Positions 8,574 through 16,493 of a stretch of 64,000 nt of DNA are shown here, in pieces; the stretch's first letter is position 1, and each line of letters begins with the position of its first letter. Position numbers and translations under genes: made by a program. The stretch is from Paraclostridium tenue (GTDB lineage Bacteria; Bacillota; Clostridia; Peptostreptococcales; Peptostreptococcaceae), in NCBI RefSeq assembly GCF_015668515.1, contig NZ_JADPFO010000001.1, forward strand, positions 237,139 through 301,138. Direction: 5' to 3'. The notes under the pieces were generated by a model. That model did not search any database. It saw nothing but the letters and a program-made list of their open reading frames with translations, and was not told where the DNA came from.

Positions 8574-9287
8574 ATGAAAATAACATTTATTCATAAAGAT
8601 AGAGAAATAAGCTTTAATATAATATATAGAAAAAGAAAGACTATGAGTTTAGAAATTAAACCAGACGGTGTTATTAATGTATTAGCTCCAAATGGAGTGG
8701 ACAAGAACTTTATAATAGATAGAGTAAAAGATAAAGCTGACTGGATAGTCAAAAAATTAGATGAACTTGAAGATAAAAATGATAAAAAGATTATAAGAAA
8801 TTATGAAAATGGAGATGTATTTTTGTATCTAGGCAAAGAGTATAAACTTCAAGTTATAATTGATAAAAACTTAATAAGACCTAAAGTAAATTTAGAAAAT
8901 GAAAAACTAGTAGTTAGAACTAATATTGACAATAAAGAATATATTCAACAAAGTTTAAAAAGATGGTATGCTGATGAAACTTTAGATATAGTAAAAAAAA
9001 GAATTGATTATTATAAAAAATATTTTAAAGATAGTGTAACTTCTATTAAGATTAAAGATCAAAAAACAAGATGGGCTAGTTGTACTTATAAAAATGAAAT
9101 ATTATTTAATTTAAGATGTTCTATGGCACCTATTAAAATAATTGATTATATAGTGGTTCATGAAATGTGTCATATGGAACATAGAAATCACTCTAAAGAT
9201 TTTTATAATGCAGTAGGACAAGTTATACCAGATTATAAACAGAAAATTAAATGGCTAAAAGATAATGGCATAAAAATGAATATTTAA
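8574..9287 (+). CDS. YgjP-like (SprT/M48) metallopeptidase
   Basis: A 237-residue YgjP/DUF45 protein: N-terminal beta-rich domain (RRKRKTMSL-like motif seen as YRKRKTMSLEIKPDG), a KDQKTRWASC motif, and the zinc site HEMCHMEHRNHSKDFY near residues 190-205, giving HExxH with a third His. The family is a putative zinc peptidase linked to restriction or housekeeping roles. The frame is open back to 8517, but AAGGAG at 8561 marks the ATG at 8574 as the start. Confidence 0.88.
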   Translation: MKITFIHKDREISFNIIYRKRKTMSLEIKPDGVINVLAPNGVDKNFIIDRVKDKADWIVKKLDELEDKNDKKIIRNYENGDVFLYLGKEYKLQVIIDKNLIRPKVNLENEKLVVRTNIDNKEYIQQSLKRWYADETLDIVKKRIDYYKKYFKDSVTSIKIKDQKTRWASCTYKNEILFNLRCSMAPIKIIDYIVVHEMCHMEHRNHSKDFYNAVGQVIPDYKQKIKWLKDNGIKMNI

Positions 9288-9351
9288 AGAATAAGTGGAA
9301 AATAATTATATAAAAGTTGAAATGAAAAAATTTAGAAAATTAAAAAAGTAA

Positions 9352-9380
9352 TTGACAAACTAAATTTAAGTGTATATCAT
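9352..9380 (+). promoter_or_regulatory. Sigma-A promoter of the T-box leader
   Basis: TTGACA at 9352, a 17-base spacer, and TATCAT at 9375. A near-consensus promoter about 40 bases before the first T-box element. Confidence 0.8.
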
Positions 9381-9419
9381 TAAAAATATAAACAAATAAA
9401 AAGTTAAATTAAATGCTAT

Positions 9420-9691
9420 GAAAAGGAAAGTAACTTTAAGAATACTTTTACAGAGAGCTTTTATTGGTGAGAAAAAGCAAAGGATATTAAAGTGAAAATG
9501 GCCTTGGAGCTGTGTACCGAGATCTTTTAGATTTAGGCTACAACGGGTTCACCCGTTACAGTGATAGAGTATAACCAAAATTTTGGCGTACTTGATGAGG
9601 TTTGTATTGTGAGATACAAATAAATTAGGATGGTAACACGAAGTCAACTCTCGTTCCTAAGATTAATTTCTTAGGGGTGGGAGTTTTTTAA
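9420..9691 (+). ncRNA. T-box leader, probable tyrosine (UAC) specifier
   Basis: Diagnostic elements in order: AG-type box AGAGAGC (9452), a TTGGAGCTG segment on the 3' side of stem I (9504), the candidate specifier TAC at 9515-9517 followed by CGAG, the T-box core AGGATGGTAACACG at 9627-9640, then a terminator stem (ACTCTCGTTCCTAAGA with its complement) and TTTTTT by 9690. T-boxes read uncharged tRNA and switch between antiterminator and terminator. The specifier was chosen by position relative to GAGCTG and the following GA, so Tyr is probable, not certain. It controls the NhaC-family gene downstream. Confidence 0.88.
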
Positions 9692-9746
9692 TACCCAAAA
9701 TTAAGGTTAGCAAGTAAAAAAATATAAAGAAGGGAAGATTAATAGT

Positions 9747-11060
9747 ATGAAAAAAGAAATTAAAAAAGGAAATCCATTAGCATTATTACCACTAGGAATA
9801 TTTTTAATATTGTTTGTAGGTAGTGGGATTATAACTGGAGATTTTTATAAAATGCCAGCTTTAGTAGCATTTTTAGTAGCAGGGGGAGTAGCTTTACTAT
9901 TTAATAAAAAAGAAAGCTTAGAAACTAAAATGAATGTATTTTGCAAAGGAGCAGGAGATAATAACATTATCTTAATGGTAATAATATTTTTACTTGCAGG
10001 TGCATTTTCAAGTGTAGCTAAAGCAATGGGTGGAGTAGATTCAACAGTAAACTTAAGTTTATCTATACTACCATCTAACCTTTTAGTAGCAGGACTGTTT
10101 ATAATAGGATGCTTTATATCTATATCTATGGGAACTTCAGTTGGAACAATTGCAGCACTTTCGCCTATTGCACTTGGAATTGCACAAAAAACTGGCATAC
10201 CAGTTCCTTTAGTAATAGGAGCAGTTGTAGGTGGAGCGATGTTTGGAGATAACTTATCTATGATATCAGATACAACTATAGCGGCAGTAAGAACACAAGG
10301 TTGTGAATTAAAAGATAAGTTTAAAGTAAACTTTTTAATAGTTTTACCAGCAGCTATAGCTACAGCTATATTATTGACTCTAGTAACATTAGGTTATAAA
10401 AGTGCAGGGAGCCAAACTTATGAATATGAAATAATAAAAGTATTACCATATATATTAGTTTTAACAGGTGCTTTACTTGGAGTAAATGTATTTGCTTTAC
10501 TTGGAGGTGGAATTTTATTTGCAGGAATTATAGGACTTTTTTCAAAATCTTTTGATTTACTAGGACTTATAGGTGCAGTATCTGAGGGAATGGCTGGAAT
10601 GTATGAATTAAGTCTTTTAGTTTTAGTAGTTGGTGGAGTTGTAGCGCTTATTAAATTTAATGGTGGTATAGATTATATACTTTATTTTATAACTAGTAAA
10701 ATAAAAAGTAAAAAAGGTGCGGAGTTTGGGATTGCAGCATTAGTTAGTATAATAGATTTATGTACGGCTAATAATACTATAGCAATAGTGACAGCAGGAC
10801 CTTTAGCTAAAGATATTGCTGATAAATATGATATAGAACCAAGAAAAACTGCTAGTATATTAGATATATTTTCATCTTGCTGGCAAGGGGTTATCCCTTA
10901 TGGAGCTCAACTTTTAACAGCAGCAGGTATAGCTGGTATATCTCCAGTTGAGATATTAGGATATCTTTATTATCCAGGATTAATGTTTTTATGTGGTATA
11001 GCATCTATTGCCTTTTCACAAGTAGTACTTAGAAAATCTAAATTAGAAGAAACTATATAA
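9747..11060 (+). CDS. NhaC-family transporter, T-box regulated (probable Tyr uptake)
   Basis: A 437-residue polytopic NhaC-family protein (GTSVGTIAALSPIALGIAQ, GDNLSMISDTTIAAVRTQG, late SSCWQGVIPYGAQLL). The family is named for Na+/H+ exchange, but T-box-controlled members are generally thought to be amino acid importers. With a likely UAC specifier in the leader, tyrosine uptake is the best inference. GAAGGGAAG precedes the ATG at 9747. Monocistronic, bounded by the T-box and a convergent terminator. Confidence 0.85.
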   Translation: MKKEIKKGNPLALLPLGIFLILFVGSGIITGDFYKMPALVAFLVAGGVALLFNKKESLETKMNVFCKGAGDNNIILMVIIFLLAGAFSSVAKAMGGVDSTVNLSLSILPSNLLVAGLFIIGCFISISMGTSVGTIAALSPIALGIAQKTGIPVPLVIGAVVGGAMFGDNLSMISDTTIAAVRTQGCELKDKFKVNFLIVLPAAIATAILLTLVTLGYKSAGSQTYEYEIIKVLPYILVLTGALLGVNVFALLGGGILFAGIIGLFSKSFDLLGLIGAVSEGMAGMYELSLLVLVVGGVVALIKFNGGIDYILYFITSKIKSKKGAEFGIAALVSIIDLCTANNTIAIVTAGPLAKDIADKYDIEPRKTASILDIFSSCWQGVIPYGAQLLTAAGIAGISPVEILGYLYYPGLMFLCGIASIAFSQVVLRKSKLEETI

Positions 11061-11061
11061 C

Positions 11062-11108
11062 AAAAAAGAACTGTTAAATTTTATATAAGTTTAACAGTTC
11101 TTTTTTGT
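11062..11108. terminator. Convergent terminator
   Basis: CAAAAAAGAACTGTTAAA pairs with its exact complement across an 11-base loop and ends in T6; it serves both converging genes. Confidence 0.85.
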
Positions 11109-11111
11109 TAA

Positions 11112-11459
11112 TTAGATTTTAGTTAATATAATTTCATCATTTTTAAGTTTAATATTATAATCCGAAAATATAACTAAAGTTTCATGTAGCCCAACACTAG
11201 AAATTACACCCATAGCTTCCATAAAAGTAATATTACCCATATCAGAAATCATAGGAGCAAAACCTATAAATCCTAAAAATGCAGAATCATAACTTTTACT
11301 TTTAAGAGAGTATTTACATCTATTTCTATCACTATTTTTTATAACTACATTATCAAGAACTTTAAGGCCTTTGATTATTTTTTTATCATCAATAATAATT
11401 GTCTTTTCTTGATTATCAAGAGCTTTACTCAACATAGCTTTGTTATTTACTTTATCCAT
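11112..11459 (-). CDS. Hypothetical protein, 115 aa
   Basis: No family recognised. A soluble protein with a short hydrophobic-glycine centre (SAFLGFIGFAPMISDMGN) and a repeated Ile/Lys-rich beta pattern at both ends (EKTIIIDDKKIIKG; YNIKLKNDEIILTKI). AAAGGA eight bases before the ATG supports translation. It is divergent from the feo operon and may share its 235-base upstream region, so iron control is possible but not shown. Confidence 0.65.
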   Translation of the reverse strand: MDKVNNKAMLSKALDNQEKTIIIDDKKIIKGLKVLDNVVIKNSDRNRCKYSLKSKSYDSAFLGFIGFAPMISDMGNITFMEAMGVISSVGLHETLVIFSDYNIKLKNDEIILTKI

Positions 11460-11591
11460 ATAAATATCCTTTCTAAAACACTATAAAATAATACCAATAT
11501 TATAACATTAAATTATAAATTATGAAGTTAAAGCTAAAATTTTGAGGATACAAATCTTAGAATTATTTTTGAAAAAATATATTAAAAGTTA

Positions 11592-11649
11592 TTGATAATC
11601 AATTTCAAAAATGCTACCATATACAATATAGTGATAATTAATATCAATT
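11592..11649 (+). promoter_or_regulatory. feo promoter with Fur box
   Basis: TTGATA at 11592, 17 bases, TACCAT at 11615, then at 11632-11646 TGATAATTAATATCA, a one-mismatch fit to the Fur 7-1-7 palindrome TGATAATnATTATCA. A second partial match, TTGATAATCAA, overlaps the -35. Placement around the start point fits Fur repression when iron is plentiful. Confidence 0.75.
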
Positions 11650-11694
11650 GAAATAAATATATATAATATTTACTGTAAATAAGGGAGGAAATGA

Positions 11695-11913
11695 ATGAGT
11701 ATTTATGAATTAAATGTAGGTGGTAGTGGTGTAGTAGATTATATAGATGGGGAAAATGATTTTACTAAAAGATTATTGGTATTGGGATGTACAAAAGGAA
11801 CTTATATAACATTAAAAAAAATAGCACCTTTGGGGGATCCGATAATAATTAATTTTAGGGGATTTGATATAGCATTAAGAAAAAAAGAAGCTAAATATAT
11901 AAAAATAAAGTAA
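11695..11913 (+). CDS. feoA: FeoA ferrous iron transport protein A
   Basis: A 72-residue SH3-like FeoA domain (GGSGVVDYIDG ... RLLVLGCTKGTYITLKKIAPLGDPI). It is a small cytoplasmic partner of FeoB in Fe(II) uptake. GGGAGG precedes the ATG. First gene of a Fur-box operon, 18 bases upstream of feoB. Confidence 0.95.
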   Translation: MSIYELNVGGSGVVDYIDGENDFTKRLLVLGCTKGTYITLKKIAPLGDPIIINFRGFDIALRKKEAKYIKIK

Positions 11914-11931
11914 TTAATTAGGGGGATAATT

Positions 11932-13833
11932 ATGATTAAGGTAGCTTTACTAGGTAATCCAAATGTAGGTAAAACTACAATATTTAATGCACTTACAGGC
12001 CTTAAACAAAGAGTTGGAAATTGGCCAGGAGTAACAATAGAAAAACGTGAAGGTAAGTTAGGAAATGATATAAATATTGTTGATTTGCCAGGGATATATG
12101 CAATGGATACATATTCAAATGAAGAAAAAATTTCTAAAAACTATTTAGAGAATGAAGATGTAGATGTAATAGTAAACATAGTAGATGCATCTAATTTATC
12201 TAGAAACTTATATTTAACTACTCAACTGATGAAATACAATAAGCCTATAATATTAGTTTTAAATATGATAGATATGGCAAAAAGTAAGGGAATAGATATA
12301 GATGTTAAAAAATTAGAAAAAGAGCTAGGAGTAAAGGTAGTTTGTATGGTAGCTAAGAAAAAAGTAGATAGCACTATAATTAAACAAGATATCATAGAAG
12401 CTTCTAAATCACTAGTTATATATAAAAACTACCCAGAAGAAGAAATAAAGGTATATAACGAATTAGAAAAAACTTTAAGTAAATGTCTAAATACTAAAAA
12501 AGAAAATAAAAAAACTTTAAGTGATAAGATAGATAATGTTGTTTTAAATCCAATATTTGCATATCCAATATTTATAGGACTTTTATACATACTATTTAAA
12601 TTTACTTTTGATTGGGTAGGAGGACCATTACAAGAGTTTTTTGCAGGAGCAATAGAAACATACATACAAACACCAGTAAGTGAAATGATGGTAAATTCAA
12701 GTGAATGGTTTTATTCTTTAATAGTAGATGGAATAATAGGAGGTCTTGGAGGAGCATTACCGTTTTTCCCACTAATATTTGTATTATTTTTAGGAATAAC
12801 TTTACTTGAAGATAGTGGATATATGTCTAGGATAGCTTTTTTAATGGATAAAGTAATGGTTAAGGTTGGATTATCGGGAAAAACATTTATACCTATGGTT
12901 ATGGGAATAGGCTGTTCTTCACCAGCTATAATGGCAACTAGGACATTAGATAGTGAACAAGATAGAAAAATAACTGCACTTATAGCACCACTTATGACTT
13001 GTGGAGCTAAGTTACCTATATATGCAATATTTGCATCAATATTCTTTCCAAAAAATGAAGCAATAGTTACGACTTCACTATATTTAGTAGGTATAGTGGT
13101 TGCAATAGGAGTTGCATTATTTATAACTAGAAGTCAAAATAGTTATACTTCAGCACCATTTATACTAGAACTTCCTAAATATTCAATGCCAAAAGTTTCT
13201 CAATTGCTTAAAAATACTTGGAATAAATCTAAAGGTTTCTTAGTTAGAGTTTGTACTATAATGTTTGCTATGTCTATAGTGATATGGGGATTATCTTCAT
13301 TTAACTTTAGTGGATTTACAGCTGAAATAAATGAAAGCTTCTTAGCACACCTTGGAAACTTGGTATCACCTTTGTTTAAACCACTTGGATTTGGTGATTG
13401 GAGAGCGGGTGTAGCTATATTAACAGGACTTTCGGCTAAAGAAATAGTAGTAGCTACTATGGAAATTTTATATGGCGATTTAAATACGGTATTGCCAACA
13501 TTGTTTACTTCAGTAAGTGCATACGGATTTTTAATATTTAGTTCATTATATACTCCATGTATAGCAGCACTTGCAACTATGCAAAAAGAGTATGGAACTA
13601 AGATGACTTTAATATCATTTTCTTATCAATTCTTTATTGCATGGGTTGGAGCTTTTTATGTATATCAAATAGGAAGTTTAATAACTATAGGGTTTAATAT
13701 TTCAAATATTATTAACTTAATTGTAGGAACTATAGTTATATTAGGTATATGTTTTGTTATTTATAAGAAATTACAAAAATTAAATTTAAATAAAGAATTA
13801 AATTTAAAAGCAAAATTAGAAACAGTTATATAA
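11932..13833 (+). CDS. feoB: FeoB ferrous iron transporter
   Basis: A 633-residue FeoB. N-terminal GTPase: G1 GNPNVGKTT (residues 8-16), G3 DLPG, G4 NMID. Then two Gate modules with the CSSPAIMATR and CGAKLPIYA motifs and about eight membrane helices. It carries Fe(II) across the membrane with nucleotide hydrolysis. Somewhat shorter than E. coli FeoB (773) because the cytoplasmic tail is trimmed, normal for clostridia. AGGGGG precedes the ATG. Operon with feoA and a DUF2325 gene. Confidence 0.97.
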   Translation: MIKVALLGNPNVGKTTIFNALTGLKQRVGNWPGVTIEKREGKLGNDINIVDLPGIYAMDTYSNEEKISKNYLENEDVDVIVNIVDASNLSRNLYLTTQLMKYNKPIILVLNMIDMAKSKGIDIDVKKLEKELGVKVVCMVAKKKVDSTIIKQDIIEASKSLVIYKNYPEEEIKVYNELEKTLSKCLNTKKENKKTLSDKIDNVVLNPIFAYPIFIGLLYILFKFTFDWVGGPLQEFFAGAIETYIQTPVSEMMVNSSEWFYSLIVDGIIGGLGGALPFFPLIFVLFLGITLLEDSGYMSRIAFLMDKVMVKVGLSGKTFIPMVMGIGCSSPAIMATRTLDSEQDRKITALIAPLMTCGAKLPIYAIFASIFFPKNEAIVTTSLYLVGIVVAIGVALFITRSQNSYTSAPFILELPKYSMPKVSQLLKNTWNKSKGFLVRVCTIMFAMSIVIWGLSSFNFSGFTAEINESFLAHLGNLVSPLFKPLGFGDWRAGVAILTGLSAKEIVVATMEILYGDLNTVLPTLFTSVSAYGFLIFSSLYTPCIAALATMQKEYGTKMTLISFSYQFFIAWVGAFYVYQIGSLITIGFNISNIINLIVGTIVILGICFVIYKKLQKLNLNKELNLKAKLETVI

Positions 13834-13854
13834 TTAAGTAAAGATGGTGATTTT

Positions 13855-14178
13855 ATGTGCGTATTGATTTTAGGTGGTCACGAATGTATGGAGAAAGATT
13901 ATAAAAAGATGCTAAATGAAAAGGGATATAATACTAAAATATATACGAAGATGCCTTCAGGACTTAAAAAAAGAATTGGAACCCCTGATGCTATAGTATT
14001 ATTTATGTCAACAATATCTCATAGCATGGCAGAGATGGCGATAAGAGATGCAAGAAAGAAAAAAATACCTGTTATAAAGGTTAAAAATAGTAGTAAGGTA
14101 GCATTTAGTACTTGTATAAAAGATATCGATAGATGTCTAGGAAATTGTAGTGAATGTAAGCTAAAATGTAGGAGCTAG
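13855..14178 (+). CDS. DUF2325 protein of the feo operon
   Basis: A 107-residue DUF2325 protein: starts with the beta-strand motif CVLILGGHECMEKDY, continues with DAIVLFMSTISHSMA, and ends with a Cys-rich tail (CIKDIDRCLGNCSECKLKC, five Cys) that could hold metal or an Fe-S centre. It follows feoB by 21 bases with AAGATGGTG upstream, so it is the third gene of the iron operon. Its role in iron uptake is inferred from position. The stop codon lies inside the terminator stem. Confidence 0.85.
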   Translation: MCVLILGGHECMEKDYKKMLNEKGYNTKIYTKMPSGLKKRIGTPDAIVLFMSTISHSMAEMAIRDARKKKIPVIKVKNSSKVAFSTCIKDIDRCLGNCSECKLKCRS

Positions 14179-14198
14179 TCAATTTTGACTAGCTTTTT
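14173..14198 (+). terminator. Terminator of feo operon
   Basis: AGCTAGTCAA / TTGACTAGCT with T6; the stem includes the stop codon of the DUF2325 gene. Confidence 0.85.
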
Positions 14199-14359
14199 TA
14201 TTTTAAAATTGTTTACAATAAAGTTAAAGATTAGAAAAATTACTATTAATTTTCTAACTATTAATATAAAATTAAACTATGTCTAAAATTTAACTTAAAA
14301 AAGTTAAGTACATAAAGAATAAAGATAATATATATTTTAAATTTAGGGAGATGAATTTT

Positions 14360-14497
14360 ATGAATAAGAAAAAATTAATTATAGGGATAATAGTAGCTAT
14401 TATAATTTACCATATATTTGCATTAGGTTTAAAATTAGATGAAACTGGTTTCCATGGATTAATTCAATATGGAGATAACTTTATTAATTTATTTTAA
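14360..14497 (+). CDS. Small single-span membrane protein, 45 aa
   Basis: A 45-codon ORF from ATG 14360 to TAA 14497, preceded by AGGGAG nine bases upstream. The product starts MNKKK, has one hydrophobic helix (LIIGIIVAIIIYHIFALGL) and a short polar tail with HGLIQYGDNF. It has its own terminator at 14536. No family is recognised; strong RBS, positive-inside start and terminator support a real gene. Confidence 0.65.
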   Translation: MNKKKLIIGIIVAIIIYHIFALGLKLDETGFHGLIQYGDNFINLF

Positions 14498-14535
14498 TGT
14501 TTAAAAATGATTATAAATCAATAATTTAAGATAAT

Positions 14536-14574
14536 AAAAATCCATTATATAAATTTATATAATGGATTTTTTTA
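14536..14574 (+). terminator. Intrinsic terminator
   Basis: AAAAATCCATTATATAAA pairs with its complement and ends in T7; follows the 45-codon gene. Confidence 0.8.
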
Positions 14575-14661
14575 TATGATTTTGGAAAAATTTATAAATA
14601 TGTTAAAATAATAAGAGAATATTAAATTCAATTTATAAAAATGTAAAAATGAGGTAAAAAG

Positions 14662-14988
14662 ATGGGAAATAAGACATTAGTAAATTTTGAAGAAATACAA
14701 AAATTAACTTCAATAGATACAAAGACATTAGTAGAAAGAACATTGAAATTAGCAGAAGAAGTGGGAGAAGCATCACAAGCAGTATTAAGTCATTCTAATG
14801 CTTGTGGATGTGGATATAAAAATAAATCAAAAGAAGATATAGTTGAAGAATGTTTAGATGTTATAATAGTTGCTAGCTCAATAATAAGCCAAAGTTATGA
14901 TAATAATGTAGATATAGAAAGTATAAAAAATGTTTATAACAAAAAACTTAATAAGTGGAAAGAAAAATGCGAGTGTAAAAATGATTAA
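14662..14988 (+). CDS. MazG-like nucleotide pyrophosphohydrolase
   Basis: A 108-residue all-helical MazG/NTP-PPase domain with the metal motif EEVGEA (LAEEVGEASQA, about residues 32-42) and the second motif EECLDV about 30 residues on. Such enzymes hydrolyse (d)NTPs to monophosphate, cleaning the nucleotide pool. A CGCG-type insertion (NACGCGYK) between the two motifs and a C-terminal CEC could bind metal. GAGGT precedes the ATG. Confidence 0.85.
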   Translation: MGNKTLVNFEEIQKLTSIDTKTLVERTLKLAEEVGEASQAVLSHSNACGCGYKNKSKEDIVEECLDVIIVASSIISQSYDNNVDIESIKNVYNKKLNKWKEKCECKND

Positions 14989-15018
14989 CTAGAAATGATA
15001 TAAAAAGGTAATAAGGGG

Positions 15019-15477
15019 ATGGAGAATATGAGATTAATAAGTTTAATAGTATTAACTAGTGTATTAGCATTAATGGTTGGATGTAATAGTGATGGAAATA
15101 AAAATGAAAATTTAAATGTTTCTAATCAAAAACACTCAAATGAAAATTATGTTGAAAACAACATAAAAAAAGAAGAAAATGATAAAAAAGATTTAAAACA
15201 AAAATTAAAAGAAAAATCTTATAGTAGTGAGTCAAATCCTAAAGAACTTACTATGGAAGAATCTTTAAAATATGTAAAAAGTGTTTTACCTAAAGGAATT
15301 GAAGAAATTGAAAGTAAATTTGAAAAAGAAGTTGGTGTAACAGAAGTAATATATAAATGTGGAGATTCTAAGTTTGAAGTAAGGTACATGCATCCATATA
15401 AACAAGATGGAAATATGGTAGATGAATATGATTTAAATAAAACTGTTGGAATAAGTTTTAAAGAACTAGATAAATAA
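15019..15477 (+). CDS. Putative lipoprotein, 152 aa
   Basis: Lipoprotein signal with lipobox LMVGC near residue 22, then a highly charged Asn/Lys/Glu linker and a C-terminal region (residues 75-150) with EESLKYVKSVLPKGIEEI and a beta pattern ending KTVGISFKELDK. No family recognised. The ATG at 15028 is an alternative start; neither has decisive RBS spacing. It is followed by a terminator. Confidence 0.75.
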   Translation: MENMRLISLIVLTSVLALMVGCNSDGNKNENLNVSNQKHSNENYVENNIKKEENDKKDLKQKLKEKSYSSESNPKELTMEESLKYVKSVLPKGIEEIESKFEKEVGVTEVIYKCGDSKFEVRYMHPYKQDGNMVDEYDLNKTVGISFKELDK

Positions 15478-15515
15478 TTAGAAATATTTATAGATTTATA
15501 TTTTAAATAAATATA

Positions 15516-15583
15516 AAAGCTGTATCATAAGAAAATGATACAGCTTTACTTATTTTTAATTAGAAATTAAAAATAAGTAAAGC
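15516..15583 (+). terminator. Terminator plus overlapping second hairpin
   Basis: First stem: AAAGCTGTATCAT / ATGATACAGCTTT (15516-15547). A second hairpin begins inside its 3' arm: AGCTTTACTTATTTTTAATT at 15543 pairs with its exact complement ending at 15583, around AG. The two cannot both form completely because they share AGCTTT. Only the first resembles a terminator, and its T-run is weak. Confidence 0.65.
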
Positions 15584-15629
15584 TAATATATAAAATTTGT
15601 TGCTAATTAATAAAAAATTCTATAAAGAA

Positions 15630-15648
15630 TCTTTAGAAAATCTTTAGA
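15630..15648 (+). promoter_or_regulatory. Direct repeat, candidate OmpR-type box
   Basis: TCTTTAGA at 15630-15637 and again at 15641-15648, an 11-base period as expected for tandem OmpR/PhoB-family binding on one DNA face. It lies 144 bases before the response regulator gene, so autoregulation is plausible. Confidence 0.5.
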
Positions 15649-15724
15649 TTTATATACAACTTATCTTAAAAAATTGATACTAACATAAAGGTATAGAAAA
15701 TCTTTTAAAGGAGGTTAAAACAAA

Positions 15725-15751
15725 ATGTTAAAAACAATGAATGCCTTATGA
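15725..15751 (+). other. Eight-codon micro-ORF with strong RBS
   Basis: AAAGGAGGT at 15706 and nine bases later ATG, encoding MLKTMNAL then TGA. The RBS is better than that of the response regulator 41 bases downstream. It may be a leader peptide, a translation-coupling device or a remnant of a lost gene. Confidence 0.4.
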
Positions 15752-15791
15752 TATTATATACTAGAGAAAATAATATAGTGGGGTAAAGATA

Positions 15792-16493
15792 ATGAATTTT
15801 AATATTTTAGTTGTAGAAGATGAAAAAGACATAGCTTATGCTATAAAAGCTTATTTAAATAATCAAGGATATAAAGTATTTATTGGAAACAATGGGATAG
15901 AAGGTCTAGAGATATTAGAAAAAGAAACTATACATTTAGGTATTGTAGATATAATGATGCCTAAAATGGATGGTATAGAATTTACTATGAAATTAAGAGA
16001 AAATTATGATTTTCCAGTAATAATGTTATCAGCAAAATCTGAAGAAATAGACAAAATAACAGGTCTTAATATAGGGGCTGATGATTATATCACAAAACCA
16101 TTTAGACCTCTTGAACTTTTAGCCAGAGTTAATTCTCAGCTTAGAAGATATAAAAAATTTTTAAATGTTGTTCAAAAAAGTGTAAATGATGAAAATTTGT
16201 ATACAATAGGAGGACTAGAACTAGATATAAACACTAAAGAAGTAAGTGTTGATGGTAATTTTGTAAAAACAACTCCTATAGAATTTAAAATATTAACTTT
16301 ACTTATGAAAAATCCAGGAAGGGTATTTTCAGCAGATGAAATATATGAAAAGGTATGGAAAGAAAGAGCAGTAAACACAGATACAATTATGGTTCATGTA
16401 AGAAATATAAGAGAAAAAATAGAAGTGAACCCTAAAAATCCAAAATATTTGAAGGTGGTGTGGGGCGTTGGATACAAAATTGAAAAGCAATAA
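15792..16493 (+). CDS. OmpR/PhoB-family response regulator
   Basis: A 233-residue protein. Receiver domain with acidic pocket ED (residues 9-10), phospho-acceptor Asp in VDIMMPKMDG (about 53), Thr/Ser and Lys in MLSAKS and TKPF. C-terminal winged helix (LELDINTKEVSVDG ... VHVRNIREKIE) of OmpR type. It overlaps the sensor kinase start by 26 bases, so the pair is co-translated. Resembles VanR-type regulators; the signal is unknown. Confidence 0.93.
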   Translation: MNFNILVVEDEKDIAYAIKAYLNNQGYKVFIGNNGIEGLEILEKETIHLGIVDIMMPKMDGIEFTMKLRENYDFPVIMLSAKSEEIDKITGLNIGADDYITKPFRPLELLARVNSQLRRYKKFLNVVQKSVNDENLYTIGGLELDINTKEVSVDGNFVKTTPIEFKILTLLMKNPGRVFSADEIYEKVWKERAVNTDTIMVHVRNIREKIEVNPKNPKYLKVVWGVGYKIEKQ

